A stretch of 64,000 bases of DNA from Croceicoccus sp. YJ47 (GTDB lineage: Bacteria; Pseudomonadota; Alphaproteobacteria; Sphingomonadales; Sphingomonadaceae): the NCBI RefSeq assembly GCF_016745095.1, contig NZ_CP067087.1, forward strand, positions 2,406,501 through 2,470,500, given 5' to 3'. The position numbers and the translations under genes were made by a program. How positions within the stretch are numbered: position 1 is the first letter of the stretch; every line of letters starts with the position of its first letter. The notes beneath the pieces were generated by a model. The model saw only the letters and a program-made list of their open reading frames with translations. It was not told the DNA's origin and made no database searches. Shown piece after piece: positions 1-11,255 of the stretch.

Positions 1-508
1 TTCCTCGATGGAGAAGAAGGATCTCGTCGCGCTCGCCCTGTTTTCCGACGGATGCGCCGCCGCCGTCATTGCGCCGGGCGACGGCCCCAACCGGCTCGGC
101 CCGTTCGCGCAACATTGCTGGCCCGACACGATCCCCATGATGGGGTGGGAGATCGGCGACACCGGCTTCGACCTCGTGCTGTCGCGCGATATTCCGCGCT
201 TCGTCGAAAAGGATTTCGCCCCGTTCTGCGACGCATTTCTGGCGTCGCAATCGCTTTCCCGCGCAGACCTTGCCGAACCCGCGTGCCACCCCGGCGGCGG
301 CCGCGTGGTGGAGGCGCTCGCCGCGATGTTCGGGCGCGACCTGCCCGCCACTGCCGCCGTGCTGCGCGATTATGGCAATATGAGCAGCCCGACCGTGCTC
401 TTCATCCTCGACCGCCTGCTGTCCCGCCGCGCGCGGGGGGGAGAGCCGGTGCTTGTCACCGCGCTCGGCCCCGGCTTTACCGGCACCGCCGCGCTGGTGC
501 ATCTGTGA
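1..508 (+). CDS. Type III polyketide synthase, C-terminal part (5' end outside window)
   Basis: Chalcone-synthase-like enzyme that condenses malonyl-CoA units onto an acyl-CoA starter; bacterial members make alkylresorcinols or alkylpyrones. The frame is open to the window edge, so the N-terminal half with the nucleophilic cysteine is missing. Visible are CHPGGG with the catalytic His (codon at about 287) and RDYGNMSSPT with the catalytic Asn (codon at about 377), followed by the C-terminal GPG loop near ALGPGF. The Met at position 8 is internal and not the true start. The stop overlaps the start of the next gene (TGATG), which implies translational coupling to a membrane methyltransferase-like protein, as in Bacillus bpsA-bpsB. 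The product itself cannot be read from the sequence. Confidence 0.88.
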   Translation, partial: SSMEKKDLVALALFSDGCAAAVIAPGDGPNRLGPFAQHCWPDTIPMMGWEIGDTGFDLVLSRDIPRFVEKDFAPFCDAFLASQSLSRADLAEPACHPGGGRVVEALAAMFGRDLPATAAVLRDYGNMSSPTVLFILDRLLSRRARGGEPVLVTALGPGFTGTAALVHL

Positions 509-1071
509 TGGCGCAATGGGCGGCCTCGCCGGCGTGGGACTGGCCAGCGTGGGACTGGCCGGCATGGGACTGGCCAGCGTGGGCATGGGCCGTGCTCGCC
601 TATGTCGTCGCCTCGCGCCTTGGCGAACTCGCCTATGCCCGCCGCAATACGCGCCGCCTGCTGGCCGAGGGCGGGACCGAGCATTACCCCGGCCACTACC
701 CGCTGTTCATCGTGCTGCACGGCTCGTGGCTGCTTGCCATCCTGCTCTTCGCGCGGCCCGCGCCCGAACCGTCCTACGCGCTCGCCGCGCTCTTCGCATT
801 CAGCCAGGCGGCGCGCTACTGGGTCCTGCATTCCATCGGGCGCTGGTGGACGACCCGCATCATTTCCGCGCCCCATTTCCCCCGGGTGCGGCGCGGTCCC
901 TACCGCTTTTTCCCGCATCCCAATTACGCGGTGGTGGTGGCGGAGATCGCGCTGCTGCCGCTGCTGCTCGGCGCGCCATGGGTGGCGCTGGTGTGGTCGG
1001 TGCTCAACGCGATGCTGCTCGCCCACCGCATCCGGCTGGAGGAAAAGGCGCTCGCCCTCCGCGCGGGATAG
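508..1071 (+). CDS. Isoprenylcysteine carboxyl methyltransferase (ICMT)-like membrane protein
   Basis: A 187-residue integral membrane protein of the ICMT/PEMT superfamily. It has several hydrophobic segments, the HPNY motif in the cytoplasmic part (GPYRFFPHPNY) and the closing RIRLEEKAL typical of the SAM-binding C-terminus. Directly after a type III polyketide synthase, such proteins are known (BpsB-like) or presumed to methylate the polyketide, so alkylpyrone O-methylation is the likely role; this is inferred from context. The ATG at 508 shares its first base with the PKS stop. The N-terminus is odd: four nearly identical 15-base units encode a Trp-Asp-Trp-Pro-Ala repeat before the first hydrophobic helix. 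Confidence 0.8.
   Translation: MAQWAASPAWDWPAWDWPAWDWPAWAWAVLAYVVASRLGELAYARRNTRRLLAEGGTEHYPGHYPLFIVLHGSWLLAILLFARPAPEPSYALAALFAFSQAARYWVLHSIGRWWTTRIISAPHFPRVRRGPYRFFPHPNYAVVVAEIALLPLLLGAPWVALVWSVLNAMLLAHRIRLEEKALALRAG
531..590 (+). repeat. 15-bp tandem repeat, four copies, inside the ICMT-like gene
   Basis: Four head-to-tail 15-base units start at 531, 546, 561 and 576. Units 1 to 3 differ at one or two positions from GGCGTGGGACTGGCC; unit 4 is more diverged. The unit is a multiple of three, so copy-number change would keep the frame and alter only the number of WDWPA repeats in front of the first membrane segment. Confidence 0.85.
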
Positions 1072-1081
1072 ACCGTGCGCC

Positions 1082-2043
1082 TCACCGTCCCTGCGCCGGC
1101 GGAGGGAGAGCAGATGCCGCCCCGCCTCCATCCTCTCGCGCATGAGGTCGAGCTTCGCATTGATCCGCGCGCGCACCGCGTCCTCGTCGCCGAACGTCTC
1201 CGCGCGCCATTGCTGTTTGAGCGTTTCGTAAACCGGGTCCCCGGGACGCGGCATCGCGGCCTCGCCATAGCGATGCGCGCGGCGATGACGCAGCATGAAC
1301 ATGACCAGCGCCTCGTTATGTCGCCGCCACTCGCCAATGATCGCGCCGCCCGACACGATGGGCCGCGCCTCCCCCTCGATCGCGCGAGTAAGCGCGGTGT
1401 CTTCCAGCCTCGCAATCCCGCAATCGACCGCGCGCTCCCACGCGGCGGCAAACCCCTCCGCGCCTTTGCGCGCGCGTAACGTATAAAGCGCCTCGACACT
1501 CGCCCCGATGCGGCGCGCGGCCTGCGTGATGCTGCCCGTGGCGGCAAGCACGGCGATAAAGCGGCGCTGGCGGTCCGGGGTGATCGAGTTTCGCCGGGGA
1601 CGGGGATGCACGAACGGCGCGAAATCGAGCAGCGGATCGCCCGGCTCCGGCTCTTCGGTGGTAAAGGCGACATGGCTCGTCCGCCGCGAAGGCCGCGCCG
1701 ACCGGCAATGCAGCGGTTCGTCCCGCTCCGCGCCGCCGATCACGCGATAACCTGCCGAACCACCGTCCCCGCCATCACGCACGCGAACGATCCCCCGCCG
1801 CCGCGCCCGCCGTGCGTCACGCGCCGTATCGCACAGCCGCGCCCGGTCCCACGCCGCGCGAAACTCCTCCGCCCCGTCGCGGTATCGCAGCTTGTGCAGC
1901 GCCGCCACGCTCACGCCGATCTCGGCCGCGGCATCGCCGACGAACCCGCACCGGGCGAGTGCCGCAATGAATTTCCGCTGCGTCCCGGCATCGAGCTTGC
2001 GCCGCTTTTTCTGCACCGCCGGGGTAAAGGAAAGATCGACCAT
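1082..2043 (-). CDS. DNA-binding protein with two helix-turn-helix modules (C-terminus uncertain)
   Basis: Function unknown. Two similar modules are visible: residues about 18-66 (QRKFIAALARCGFVGDAAAE...) and about 155-205 (RQRRFIAVLAATGSITQAAR...). Each looks like a helix-turn-helix of the kind seen in phage terminase small subunits, followed by an FxAAWxRA helix. The second module continues into RPIVSGG and RRHNEALVMFMLRHR, a layout shared with the gene at 47498. From the ATG at 2043 the frame has no stop until 370, which would put more than 230 codons antisense to the ICMT-like gene. A TGA in the neighbouring frame lies at 1082-1084, just past the ICMT stop, so I place the natural end there and suspect a lost or gained base within the last few dozen codons. 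Confidence 0.55.
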
Positions 2044-2132
2044 GACACGCTCCGCCGTTGATGAGGGGGAGCGGGGTTAGGCGCGGGGCAGGGTTGTAGG
2101 AAAATAAAAGCTGCGGGCGACGTCTCGGGATC

Positions 2133-3005
2133 TCACTTCGTGAAATAGGTTATCTTACTATTCAAGAGCGATTTCACCGGCTTGCCATCCTTGTCTCGTG
2201 CCGGTTCGAGGATCAGATCTTCCATCGCGATCGCACAGGCGGCGTCGTCGAAACCTTCGGCCTTGGTTTGTGCGAACATCTTGCACCACACAATGTTGCC
2301 TTGTTCGTCGACCACGATTTTCATATTGAAAATCGCGCCCAGTCCGCGGTCGCCCGCCGTCGCCGGATAACGACGCTGAACCTTCTGGGCGAACTCTTCC
2401 ATGTTCACCATCTTGGTAAGCGTATGAACGGCTTCCAGTTCCTTGGGGTCAAGCCCCCAGCTGATCATCAAATCGTCGGCGCAGGTGGCAAGGGCCGCAA
2501 AGGGGGCGCCCATGCCGCCGAGATCGAACCGGACCGCTCGTTTCCCCTGCGAAATCTGGAACCATTCGATCTGCTTCCCGATCTCGCCAAGCGTTTCGGG
2601 GGCTTCCGTCTTCGCAAGGCCGGACGACGTCATAGCCGCATGATCCTTCATGGGCCTGTACCCCTCGCTCATGAAGGCTTGGCCATACCCTTTGAAAAGC
2701 AACGGCGTCGCCTTTCGAACGACGGGCTCGAAATTGGGGCCGAATCGGCTTGCGCTTTCCCGGTCCTGCCGGAAAGGCACGAGCAAAGGGCTCGCCACTA
2801 TCCATGACAGCAGCTTGCCGGGCGAATCCTTGTCGATGATAAAGACCGACCTGTTACCATCCTCGCCAAAAACGCGGCTAAGCCGGCATTTGTTCTCGGC
2901 ATAATCGAGTTGCCATGCGGTGGATGAGGTCAGCACGATCGGCTCGTCGGCCATCGCGGGTGCCGCGCTCAATGCAATCGACACCAATGCAACAATTGAA
3001 CGCAT
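2133..3005 (-). CDS. Secreted protein with TonB-like C-terminal domain
   Basis: 290 residues. The first ~25 form a signal peptide (MRSIVALVSIALSAAPAMA), so the protein is exported. The last ~90 residues (RRYPATAGDRGLGAIFNMKIVVDEQG ... LEPARDKDGKPV) resemble the TonB C-terminal fold found in many stand-alone sphingomonad proteins. There is no membrane helix or proline-rich linker after the signal, so it is not a classical energy transducer. The start is the ATG at 3005, preceded by a GAGGAT ribosome binding site; an upstream in-frame Met would destroy the signal peptide. It stands alone. No specific function can be assigned. Confidence 0.7.
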   Translation of the reverse strand: MRSIVALVSIALSAAPAMADEPIVLTSSTAWQLDYAENKCRLSRVFGEDGNRSVFIIDKDSPGKLLSWIVASPLLVPFRQDRESASRFGPNFEPVVRKATPLLFKGYGQAFMSEGYRPMKDHAAMTSSGLAKTEAPETLGEIGKQIEWFQISQGKRAVRFDLGGMGAPFAALATCADDLMISWGLDPKELEAVHTLTKMVNMEEFAQKVQRRYPATAGDRGLGAIFNMKIVVDEQGNIVWCKMFAQTKAEGFDDAACAIAMEDLILEPARDKDGKPVKSLLNSKITYFTK

Positions 3006-3522
3006 GTATGGAAATCCTCGACCCGTTTCGGATTCGCCCATTGATCCAACGCACACCGTTCGGCAAGCGGCATTCGCGCGACCATGCGACAAAAACGCCG
3101 CCGCGTCGCACACCCCAACCCCTTGACCCCGCCCGCATTCTCCCCTAGGCGCGGCGCACGAAACGTTGGATTCGTCCAACAGTCATAGAGCTGAACATTG
3201 CCGGTGAGGCGCGCAGCTGCGCGAATATCCGTCAAAGTAACCCTGCGGGCCTTGTGCCGGGGTGGAGTGTTTTTCGGCTCACCGAACGGCGTCGGGCGGC
3301 GTATTTCATACACCGCCGTTTGCGCGCGTGACGTGAACCACCGAAACCAACATCTCCGCATACCGCGCATGCCTTGCCATGCAGGCAAAGGATTGCGGCG
3401 CATCGTCCCCCTTGGCGGGCGGCGCGCAACAGGTAAGGAAATTGCCCTTTCCCATCCGCCGAAACGCGCGGGGGAGGGCTTAAACCGGCGGGAAACCTCC
3501 CGTCGGAAACGAGGAAGAGATT
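3006..3522. other. Intergenic region upstream of the str operon
   Basis: 517 bases without a supportable gene between the divergent TonB-domain gene and rpsL. It must hold the promoters for both. A perfect 6-bp hairpin with a TTCG loop (GTTGGA-TTCG-TCCAAC) lies at 3165-3180, without a T run. A GCGCAGCTGCGC palindrome follows near 3207. TTGACC at 3123 could be a -35 element, but no convincing -10 follows. Confidence 0.5.
3485..3506 (+). promoter_or_regulatory. Leader hairpin in front of rpsL
   Basis: A 9-bp stem (CCGGCGGGA / TCCCGTCGG, one G-T pair) with an AACC loop ends 17 bases before the rpsL ATG, just ahead of the GAGGAAGAG ribosome binding site. Its position suits a translational operator or processing site of the str operon. 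That role is inferred. Confidence 0.5.
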
Positions 3523-3894
3523 ATGCCGACGATCAACCAGCTGGTCCGCAAGGGCCGCGTGCCGCAAAAGGCGAAGTCCAAGGTTCCGGCCATGGAAGCC
3601 AACCCGCAGAAGCGCGGCGTTTGCACCCGTGTCTACACCACGACCCCGAAGAAGCCGAACTCCGCGCTTCGCAAGGTGGCCAAGGTGCGCCTGACCAATG
3701 GCCGCGAAGTCATCACCTACATCCCGGGCGAAGGCCACAACCTTCAGGAACACTCCGTCGTGCTGATCCGCGGCGGCCGTGTCCGCGACCTTCCCGGCGT
3801 GCGCTACCACGTGCTGCGCGGCGTTCTCGACACGCAGGGCGTGAAGGATCGCAAGCAGTCCCGTTCGAAATACGGCGCCAAGCGTCCGAAGTAA
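3523..3894 (+). CDS. rpsL: 30S ribosomal protein S12
   Basis: 123 residues, the usual length. S12 sits at the decoding centre of the small subunit and sets translational accuracy. The family signatures [12 protein letters not shown] and [18 protein letters not shown] are intact. Residue 88, lysine in E. coli (GGRVKDLPG, numbered with the initiator Met), is arginine here (GGRVRDLPG), while Lys43 of TPKK is kept. K88R is a known streptomycin-resistance exchange in other bacteria. First gene of the str operon rpsL-rpsG-fusA-tuf, with a strong GAGGAAGAG site. Confidence 0.98.
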   Translation: MPTINQLVRKGRVPQKAKSKVPAMEANPQKRGVCTRVYTTTPKKPNSALRKVAKVRLTNGREVITYIPGEGHNLQEHSVVLIRGGRVRDLPGVRYHVLRGVLDTQGVKDRKQSRSKYGAKRPK

Positions 3895-3959
3895 GCCCTT
3901 GGCGGGTGCGGGCCGCAGTGTCCGCGCCCCCGGCTGCTCTTTTCAGGAGTTATTGAAAC

Positions 3960-4430
3960 ATGTCACGTCGTCGTCGCCCCGAAAAGCGCGTCATCCTGCC
4001 CGATCCCAAGTTCGGTGATCAGATCCTGTCGAAGTTCATGAACAACCTCATGTACGACGGCAAGAAGTCGACCGCCGAATCGATCGTCTATGGCGCGCTC
4101 GAAACCGTCGAGACCCGCGCCAAGACCGACCCGGTGCAGCTGTTCCACGATGCGCTGAACAACATCATGCCGCAGATCGAGGTCCGCAGCCGCCGCGTCG
4201 GCGGTGCCACCTACCAGGTCCCGGTCGAGGTTCGTCCCGAGCGTGCGCAGGCGCTGGCCATTCGCTGGCTCATCACCGCGGCGCGCAACCGCCCCGAAAC
4301 GACCATGGCCGCCCGCCTTTCGGGCGAGCTGATGGACGCGTCGAACAATCGCGGCAACGCGGTGAAGAAGCGCGAAGACACGCACCGCATGGCCGACGCC
4401 AACCGCGCGTTCAGCCATTACCGCTGGTAA
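3960..4430 (+). CDS. rpsG: 30S ribosomal protein S7
   Basis: 156 residues, full length. S7 binds the 3' domain of 16S rRNA, nucleates assembly of the head of the 30S subunit and contacts E-site tRNA. The conserved opening [10 protein letters not shown] and the segment [23 protein letters not shown] are clear. It lies 65 bases after rpsL, with AGGAG at 3945. In E. coli S7 is the translational repressor of this operon; no equivalent site can be proven here. Confidence 0.98.
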   Translation: MSRRRRPEKRVILPDPKFGDQILSKFMNNLMYDGKKSTAESIVYGALETVETRAKTDPVQLFHDALNNIMPQIEVRSRRVGGATYQVPVEVRPERAQALAIRWLITAARNRPETTMAARLSGELMDASNNRGNAVKKREDTHRMADANRAFSHYRW

Positions 4431-4567
4431 CACGCGCCGATAAGGCGAAACGGTGGATAGGCATGGCGGATGGTCTCCGCCGTGTCTTCCGCCGGTCACA
4501 TTCATAACTATATGGGGCAGGTCCGGCCACCGCAGGCCGCCCACCCATTGCACCCGAGGAAACTCTC

Positions 4568-6661
<2,094 letters not shown>

Positions 6662-6752
6662 GAGGCAGGTTCGGTCTAGGGGCGGCGCCTGATTCAGCGG
6701 GTGCCGTCTTTCCCGCAGTCAATTTAAATCAGACGAACAGAGGTTTTACATC

Positions 6753-7943
6753 ATGGCGAAAGCTAAATTTGAGCGGAACAAGCCGCACTGCAACATCGGC
6801 ACCATCGGTCACGTCGACCACGGCAAGACCACGCTGACCGCTGCGATCACCAAGGTGCTCGCTGAAACGTCGGGCGGCACCGCCGTCGATTTCGCGAACA
6901 TCGACAAGGCGCCCGAAGAGCGCGAGCGCGGCATCACCATTTCGACCGCACACGTCGAATATGAAACCGAAGCGCGCCACTACGCGCACGTCGATTGCCC
7001 CGGCCACGCCGACTATGTGAAGAACATGATCACCGGTGCGGCGCAGATGGACGGCGCGATCCTCGTCGTGAACGCTGCCGACGGCCCGATGCCGCAGACC
7101 CGCGAGCACATCCTGCTCGCACGTCAGGTCGGTGTTCCGGCTCTCGTCGTGTTCATGAACAAGGTCGATCAGGTCGACGACGAAGAGCTGCTCGAGCTCG
7201 TCGAACTCGAAATCCGTGAGCTGCTGTCCAGCTACGACTTCCCGGGCGACGATATTCCGATCGTTGCCGGTTCGGCTCTCGCCGCGCTCGAAGGCCGCGA
7301 CGACAACATCGGCAAGGAAAAGATCCTTGAGCTGATGAAGGCTGTCGACGACTACATCCCGCAGCCGGCGCGCCCGGTCGACCAGGCATTCCTGATGCCG
7401 GTCGAGGACGTGTTCTCGATCTCGGGTCGTGGTACGGTCGTGACCGGCCGCGTCGAGACCGGCATCGTGAAGGTCGGTGAGGAAGTCGAGATCGTCGGCC
7501 TCAAGGACACCGCGAAGACGACCGTGACCGGCGTCGAAATGTTCCGCAAGCTGCTCGACCAGGGTGAAGCCGGCGACAACATCGGTGCTCTGGTTCGCGG
7601 CGTCGCCCGTGACGACGTGGAGCGTGGGCAGGTTCTCTGCAAGCCCGGCTCGATCACGCCGCACACCGAGTTCAGCGCCGAAGTCTACGTCCTGTCGAAG
7701 GACGAGGGCGGCCGTCACACGCCGTTCTTCGCGAACTATCGTCCGCAGTTCTACTTCCGCACCACCGACGTCACCGGCGAAGTGATCCTTCCCGAGGGCA
7801 CCGAAATGGTGATGCCGGGCGATAACGTGACCATCTCGGTCAAGCTGATTGCTCCGATCGCCATGGACGAAGGTCTCCGCTTCGCAATCCGCGAAGGTGG
7901 CCGGACCGTCGGTTCGGGGGTTGTCAGCACGATCACGAAGTAA
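6753..7943 (+). CDS. tuf: Elongation factor Tu
   Basis: 396 residues, complete. EF-Tu carries aminoacyl-tRNA to the ribosomal A site as a GTP complex. [10 protein letters not shown] (G1), DCPGHADY (G3) and NKVD (G4) are intact, as are domain 2 ([13 protein letters not shown]) and the C-terminal [12 protein letters not shown]. It ends the str operon. Many alphaproteobacteria have a second tuf copy; none is in this window. Confidence 0.98.
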   Translation: MAKAKFERNKPHCNIGTIGHVDHGKTTLTAAITKVLAETSGGTAVDFANIDKAPEERERGITISTAHVEYETEARHYAHVDCPGHADYVKNMITGAAQMDGAILVVNAADGPMPQTREHILLARQVGVPALVVFMNKVDQVDDEELLELVELEIRELLSSYDFPGDDIPIVAGSALAALEGRDDNIGKEKILELMKAVDDYIPQPARPVDQAFLMPVEDVFSISGRGTVVTGRVETGIVKVGEEVEIVGLKDTAKTTVTGVEMFRKLLDQGEAGDNIGALVRGVARDDVERGQVLCKPGSITPHTEFSAEVYVLSKDEGGRHTPFFANYRPQFYFRTTDVTGEVILPEGTEMVMPGDNVTISVKLIAPIAMDEGLRFAIREGGRTVGSGVVSTITK

Positions 7944-7955
7944 TATAGGCACTCC

Positions 7956-7985
7956 ATCGACCGGGTCTTAACAGATTCGGTCGAT
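7956..7985 (+). terminator. Hairpin after tuf
   Basis: A perfect 8-bp stem, ATCGACCG / CGGTCGAT, with a 14-base loop begins 13 bases after the tuf stop. Only a short T run (ATTTTC) follows, so it may be a partial terminator or attenuator between the str and S10 operons. Confidence 0.5.
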
Positions 7986-8118
7986 CGGGATTTTCGGAAG
8001 GGCCGCCCCTTCCCACGTCAGAAACCTTCGGGGTATGACGATGGAGAGGTGGGGCGGTTCTTTCTTTGTTATGGAATGGCATTTGTCATTCCCGGCTCTT
8101 TCGCATCGGTAGTTGGAA

Positions 8119-8430
8119 ATGGAAGCTCAGAATATTCGTATTCGCCTCAAGGCGTTCGATCACCGCGTTCTCGACCAGGCAACTGGCGAAATCGCAGAAA
8201 CCGCGCGTCGTACCGGCGCCCTCATTCGTGGCCCCATTCCGCTGCCGACGCGTATTGAGAAGTTTACCGTGAACCGCGGCCCGCACATCGACAAGAAGTC
8301 GCGGGAGCAGTTCGAGGTTCGCACCTACAAGCGTCTGCTCGACATCGTGCAGCCGAATGCCTCGACCGTCGATGCTCTGATGAAGCTCGACCTGGCCGCT
8401 GGCGTGAATGTGGAAATCAAGCTCGCTTGA
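8119..8430 (+). CDS. rpsJ: 30S ribosomal protein S10 (NusE)
   Basis: 103 residues. S10 belongs to the 30S head and also joins the NusB antitermination complex. The family opening [16 protein letters not shown] decides for the ATG at 8119 over a TTG two codons upstream. [22 protein letters not shown] is intact. First gene of the S10 operon, behind a 175-base leader that contains a small inverted repeat at 8073-8092 (GGAATG / CATTCC). Confidence 0.97.
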   Translation: MEAQNIRIRLKAFDHRVLDQATGEIAETARRTGALIRGPIPLPTRIEKFTVNRGPHIDKKSREQFEVRTYKRLLDIVQPNASTVDALMKLDLAAGVNVEIKLA

Positions 8431-8613
8431 TTTTCCGGTCCCCGGTTCAACCGGGGGCGAAGACTTTGGGATACCGCCGGGCAATCGCTCGGGCTGCGTC
8501 CCCCGTCTCGCTTCATTCGTGAAGCACATCGGCCCGGACGGGGCGACGCATGACAGATTGGGCCGATCAAGCCTGCTGGATGGTCCGGCAGGCCTCTGTA
8601 AGGAGATTTGATC
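8431..8613 (+). promoter_or_regulatory. Structured spacer between rpsJ and rplC
   Basis: A 183-base gap, unusually long for this operon. It holds two good hairpins: 8440-8456 (CCCCGGTT / AACCGGGG, essentially no spacer) and 8571-8593 (GCCTGC / GCAGGC). The second ends just before the AGGAGATT ribosome binding site of rplC. There is no T run after either. A second promoter, a processing site or an operator is possible. Confidence 0.45.
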
Positions 8614-9475
8614 ATGCGCACTGGCGTGATCGCCAAAAAGGTGGGGATGACCCGCCTTTTCCAAGAGGACGGCCGACATGTTCCGGTGACGGTCCTGGCG
8701 TTGGAAGATTGTCAGGTTGTTTCGCACCGCACCCTCGACCGCGACGGCTATGTCGCGGTGCAGCTCGGTGCCGGCGAAGCAGAAGAACGTTGCCAAGCCG
8801 CAGCGCGAGCATTTCGCGAAGGCCGAGGTCGGCCTCAAGATGAAGCTCGCCGAGTTCCGTCTCGAAGGCGAAGACGGCCTGCTGCCCGTTGGCGCGTCGA
8901 TCTCTGCCGAGCATTTCATTGCCGGGCAGAAGGTTGACATCACCGGGCACACGCAGGGCAAGGGCTTTGCCGGCGCGATGAAGCGCTGGGGCTTCGGAGG
9001 TCTGCGCGCGACGCACGGCGTTTCCGTCTCGCACCGTTCGCACGGTTCGACGGGTAACCGCCAGGATCCGGGCCGCGTCTTCAAGAACAAGAAGATGGCC
9101 TACCACATGGGCGACCGTCAGCGCACGCAGCAAAATCTCGAAATCGTGCGTACCGACGCCGACCGCGGGCTGCTTTTCGTAAAGGGTTCGGTCCCGGGCG
9201 CGAAGAATGGCTGGCTGATCGTGCAGGACGCGGTGAAGCTTCCGCTTCCCGAAGGCGTTCCGTTCCCCGGCGCGCTGCTGGAGAAGAAGGCCACGCATCC
9301 CGATCACCAGGAGGCCGATGCCGGCATGGTCGAGACGGCCGCCGAGCACGCTGTCGTTCCCGAGGTCGATGCCGAGCAGCAGGCAAAGCTGCTGAACGAG
9401 CAGGAAGCCGGCGCCGATACGCTGAGCAATGACACCACCGCCGGCACGTCCGACGGTGCAGCCAAGGAGTCCTGA
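8614..9475 (+). pseudogene. rplC: 50S ribosomal protein L3, frameshifted near position 8778
   Basis: L3 is an early-assembling 50S protein whose loop reaches the peptidyl transferase centre. Residues 1-55 ([16 protein letters not shown] ... VQLGAG) are read from the ATG at 8614. From about 8774 the L3 sequence ([18 protein letters not shown] ... [19 protein letters not shown]) continues in the next frame and runs to 9475. The total length, 862 bases, is not a multiple of three. Relatives read roughly LGAG-x-AKQKN at the junction, which would be restored by a second GCGAA unit in GGCGAAGCAG; loss of one copy of a 5-base tandem repeat fits best. The C-terminus has an acidic tail beyond the core. 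The gene is essential, so a sequence error is likely. Confidence 0.93.
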
Positions 9476-9477
9476 TC

Positions 9478-10104
9478 GTGAAGGTCAATGTTAAGACCCT
9501 CGAGGGCAAGGCCAATGGCGACGTCGAGCTGTCGGATGCCGTGTTCGGTGTTGAGCCGCGCGCAGACATCCTGCACCGCGTCGTGACCTGGCAGCTTGAA
9601 AACCGCCGCGGCACCGCCCGTCCCACGCGTGAGCGTTCGGACGTTGCGCGCACCGGCAAGAAGTACGGCAATCAGAAGGGCGGCGGTACCGCACGTCACG
9701 GCGATCGCAAGGCGCCGATCTTCATCGGCGGCGGCAAGGCGCACGGCGCTCGGAAGCGGGATTTCGATGTCTCGCTTCCGAAGAAGATCCGTGCGCTCGG
9801 CCTGAAGATGGCGCTTTCGTCCAAGGCGCAGAACGACAATATCGTCGTTCTCGACAGCCTCGAGATGAAGGACGCCAAGACGAAGGTCCTGCTGTCGAAT
9901 TTCGAGAAGCTGGGCTTTGGCCGCAAGGTGCTCGTCATCGATGGCGAAAGCGTCGATGAAGGCTTCCGCAAGGCATCGGGCAACCTGATCGGGGTGGACG
10001 TGCTCCCCGCGATCGGCGCCAATGTCTATGACATTCTGAACCACGACACGCTGGTGCTGACGAAGTCCGCTGTCGAAAAGCTGGAGGCGCGGTTCAATGG
10101 CTAA
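9478..10104 (+). CDS. rplD: 50S ribosomal protein L4
   Basis: 208 residues starting with GTG, two bases after the rplC stop. L4 is a primary 23S rRNA binder that lines the exit tunnel; in E. coli it represses the S10 operon. The internal loop [23 protein letters not shown] is conserved. The C-terminus overlaps rplW by 8 bases. Confidence 0.97.
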   Translation: MKVNVKTLEGKANGDVELSDAVFGVEPRADILHRVVTWQLENRRGTARPTRERSDVARTGKKYGNQKGGGTARHGDRKAPIFIGGGKAHGARKRDFDVSLPKKIRALGLKMALSSKAQNDNIVVLDSLEMKDAKTKVLLSNFEKLGFGRKVLVIDGESVDEGFRKASGNLIGVDVLPAIGANVYDILNHDTLVLTKSAVEKLEARFNG

Positions 10105-10405
10105 GCAGCAGGACATCGACGTGCGGCATTACGACGTGATCGTCGCGCCGCACATTACCGAGAAATCGACGCTGTTGTCGGAGCATAACGCCGTGGTGTT
10201 CAAGGTCGCGGATTCTTCGACGAAGCCCGAGATCAAGGCGGCCGTCGAGGCTCTGTTCGACGTGAAGGTCACGAATGTGAACACCGTCGTCCAGAAGGGC
10301 AAGACGAAGCGCTGGAAGGGCAAGCCCTACAAGCGCACCGACATGAAGAAGGCGATCGTGACGCTGGCCGAAGGCCAGTCCATCGACGTCACCAGCGGGA
10401 TCTGA
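10097..10405 (+). CDS. rplW: 50S ribosomal protein L23
   Basis: 102 residues. L23 sits at the tunnel exit and docks trigger factor and [20 protein letters not shown] and the basic loop [14 protein letters not shown] are typical. It overlaps rplD by 8 bases and is followed after 10 bases by rplB. Confidence 0.97.
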   Translation: MAKQQDIDVRHYDVIVAPHITEKSTLLSEHNAVVFKVADSSTKPEIKAAVEALFDVKVTNVNTVVQKGKTKRWKGKPYKRTDMKKAIVTLAEGQSIDVTSGI

Positions 10406-10415
10406 GGCGCGGAAC

Positions 10416-11252
10416 ATGGCACTCAAGAACTATAAACCGACGAGCCCGGCACGCCGCGGCCTCGTCCTCGTCGACAAGTCGGCGCTCTGGAAAGGTCGCC
10501 CTGTCAAGGGTCTGACCGAAGGCAAGCGCAAGACCGGCGGCCGCAACAACAAGGGGCACGTGACCTCGCGCGGTATCGCCGGCGGTCACAAGCAGAAGTA
10601 CCGCTATATCGACTTCAAGCGTCGCAAGTGGGACATGCCGGCCACGGTCGAACGCCTCGAATACGACCCCAACCGCACGGCGTTCATCGCGCTGGTGAAG
10701 TACGAAGACGGCGAACAGGCCTATATCCTCGCGCCGCAGCGTCTCGCCGTTGGCGACACGGTCGTCGCATCGGAGAAGGCGGACACGAAGCCCGGCAATG
10801 CCATGCTTTTGTCCACCATGCCGGTCGGCACCATCTGCCACAACCTGGAGATGAAGCCGGGCAAGGGCGGGCAGATCGCCCGTTCGGCAGGCACCTACGC
10901 ACAGGTCGTGGGTCGTGACCGCGGTCTCGTCATCGTCCGCCTGAACTCGGGCGAGCAGCGTTACCTGCGCGGCGATTGCATGGGCACGGTCGGGGCCGTT
11001 TCGAACCCAGACAATTCGAACCAGACCCTGGCGAAGGCCGGTCGGAAGCGCTGGATGGGTCGTCGCCCGCTGACGCGTGGTGTGGCCAAGAACCCGGTCG
11101 ACCACCCGCACGGCGGTGGTGAAGGCCGGACCTCCGGCGGTCGTCATCCGGTGACCCCGTGGGGCAAGCCGACCAAGGGTGCTCGTACCCGCAAGAACAA
11201 GCAGACGGACAAGATGATTATCCGTTCTCGCCACGCGAAGAAGAAGAGGTAA
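10416..11252 (+). CDS. rplB: 50S ribosomal protein L2
   Basis: 278 residues, full length. L2 is required for subunit association and peptidyl transferase activity. [19 protein letters not shown], the loop with the conserved histidine (HPHGGG before it), is intact, as are [11 protein letters not shown] near the N-terminus and the basic C-terminus. rpsS follows after three bases. Confidence 0.98.
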   Translation: MALKNYKPTSPARRGLVLVDKSALWKGRPVKGLTEGKRKTGGRNNKGHVTSRGIAGGHKQKYRYIDFKRRKWDMPATVERLEYDPNRTAFIALVKYEDGEQAYILAPQRLAVGDTVVASEKADTKPGNAMLLSTMPVGTICHNLEMKPGKGGQIARSAGTYAQVVGRDRGLVIVRLNSGEQRYLRGDCMGTVGAVSNPDNSNQTLAKAGRKRWMGRRPLTRGVAKNPVDHPHGGGEGRTSGGRHPVTPWGKPTKGARTRKNKQTDKMIIRSRHAKKKR

Positions 11253-11255
11253 GCC

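Noticed and set aside
8113-8118. TTG start two codons upstream for rpsJ
   Set aside because: The S10 family starts MEAQNIRI, matching the ATG at 8119.
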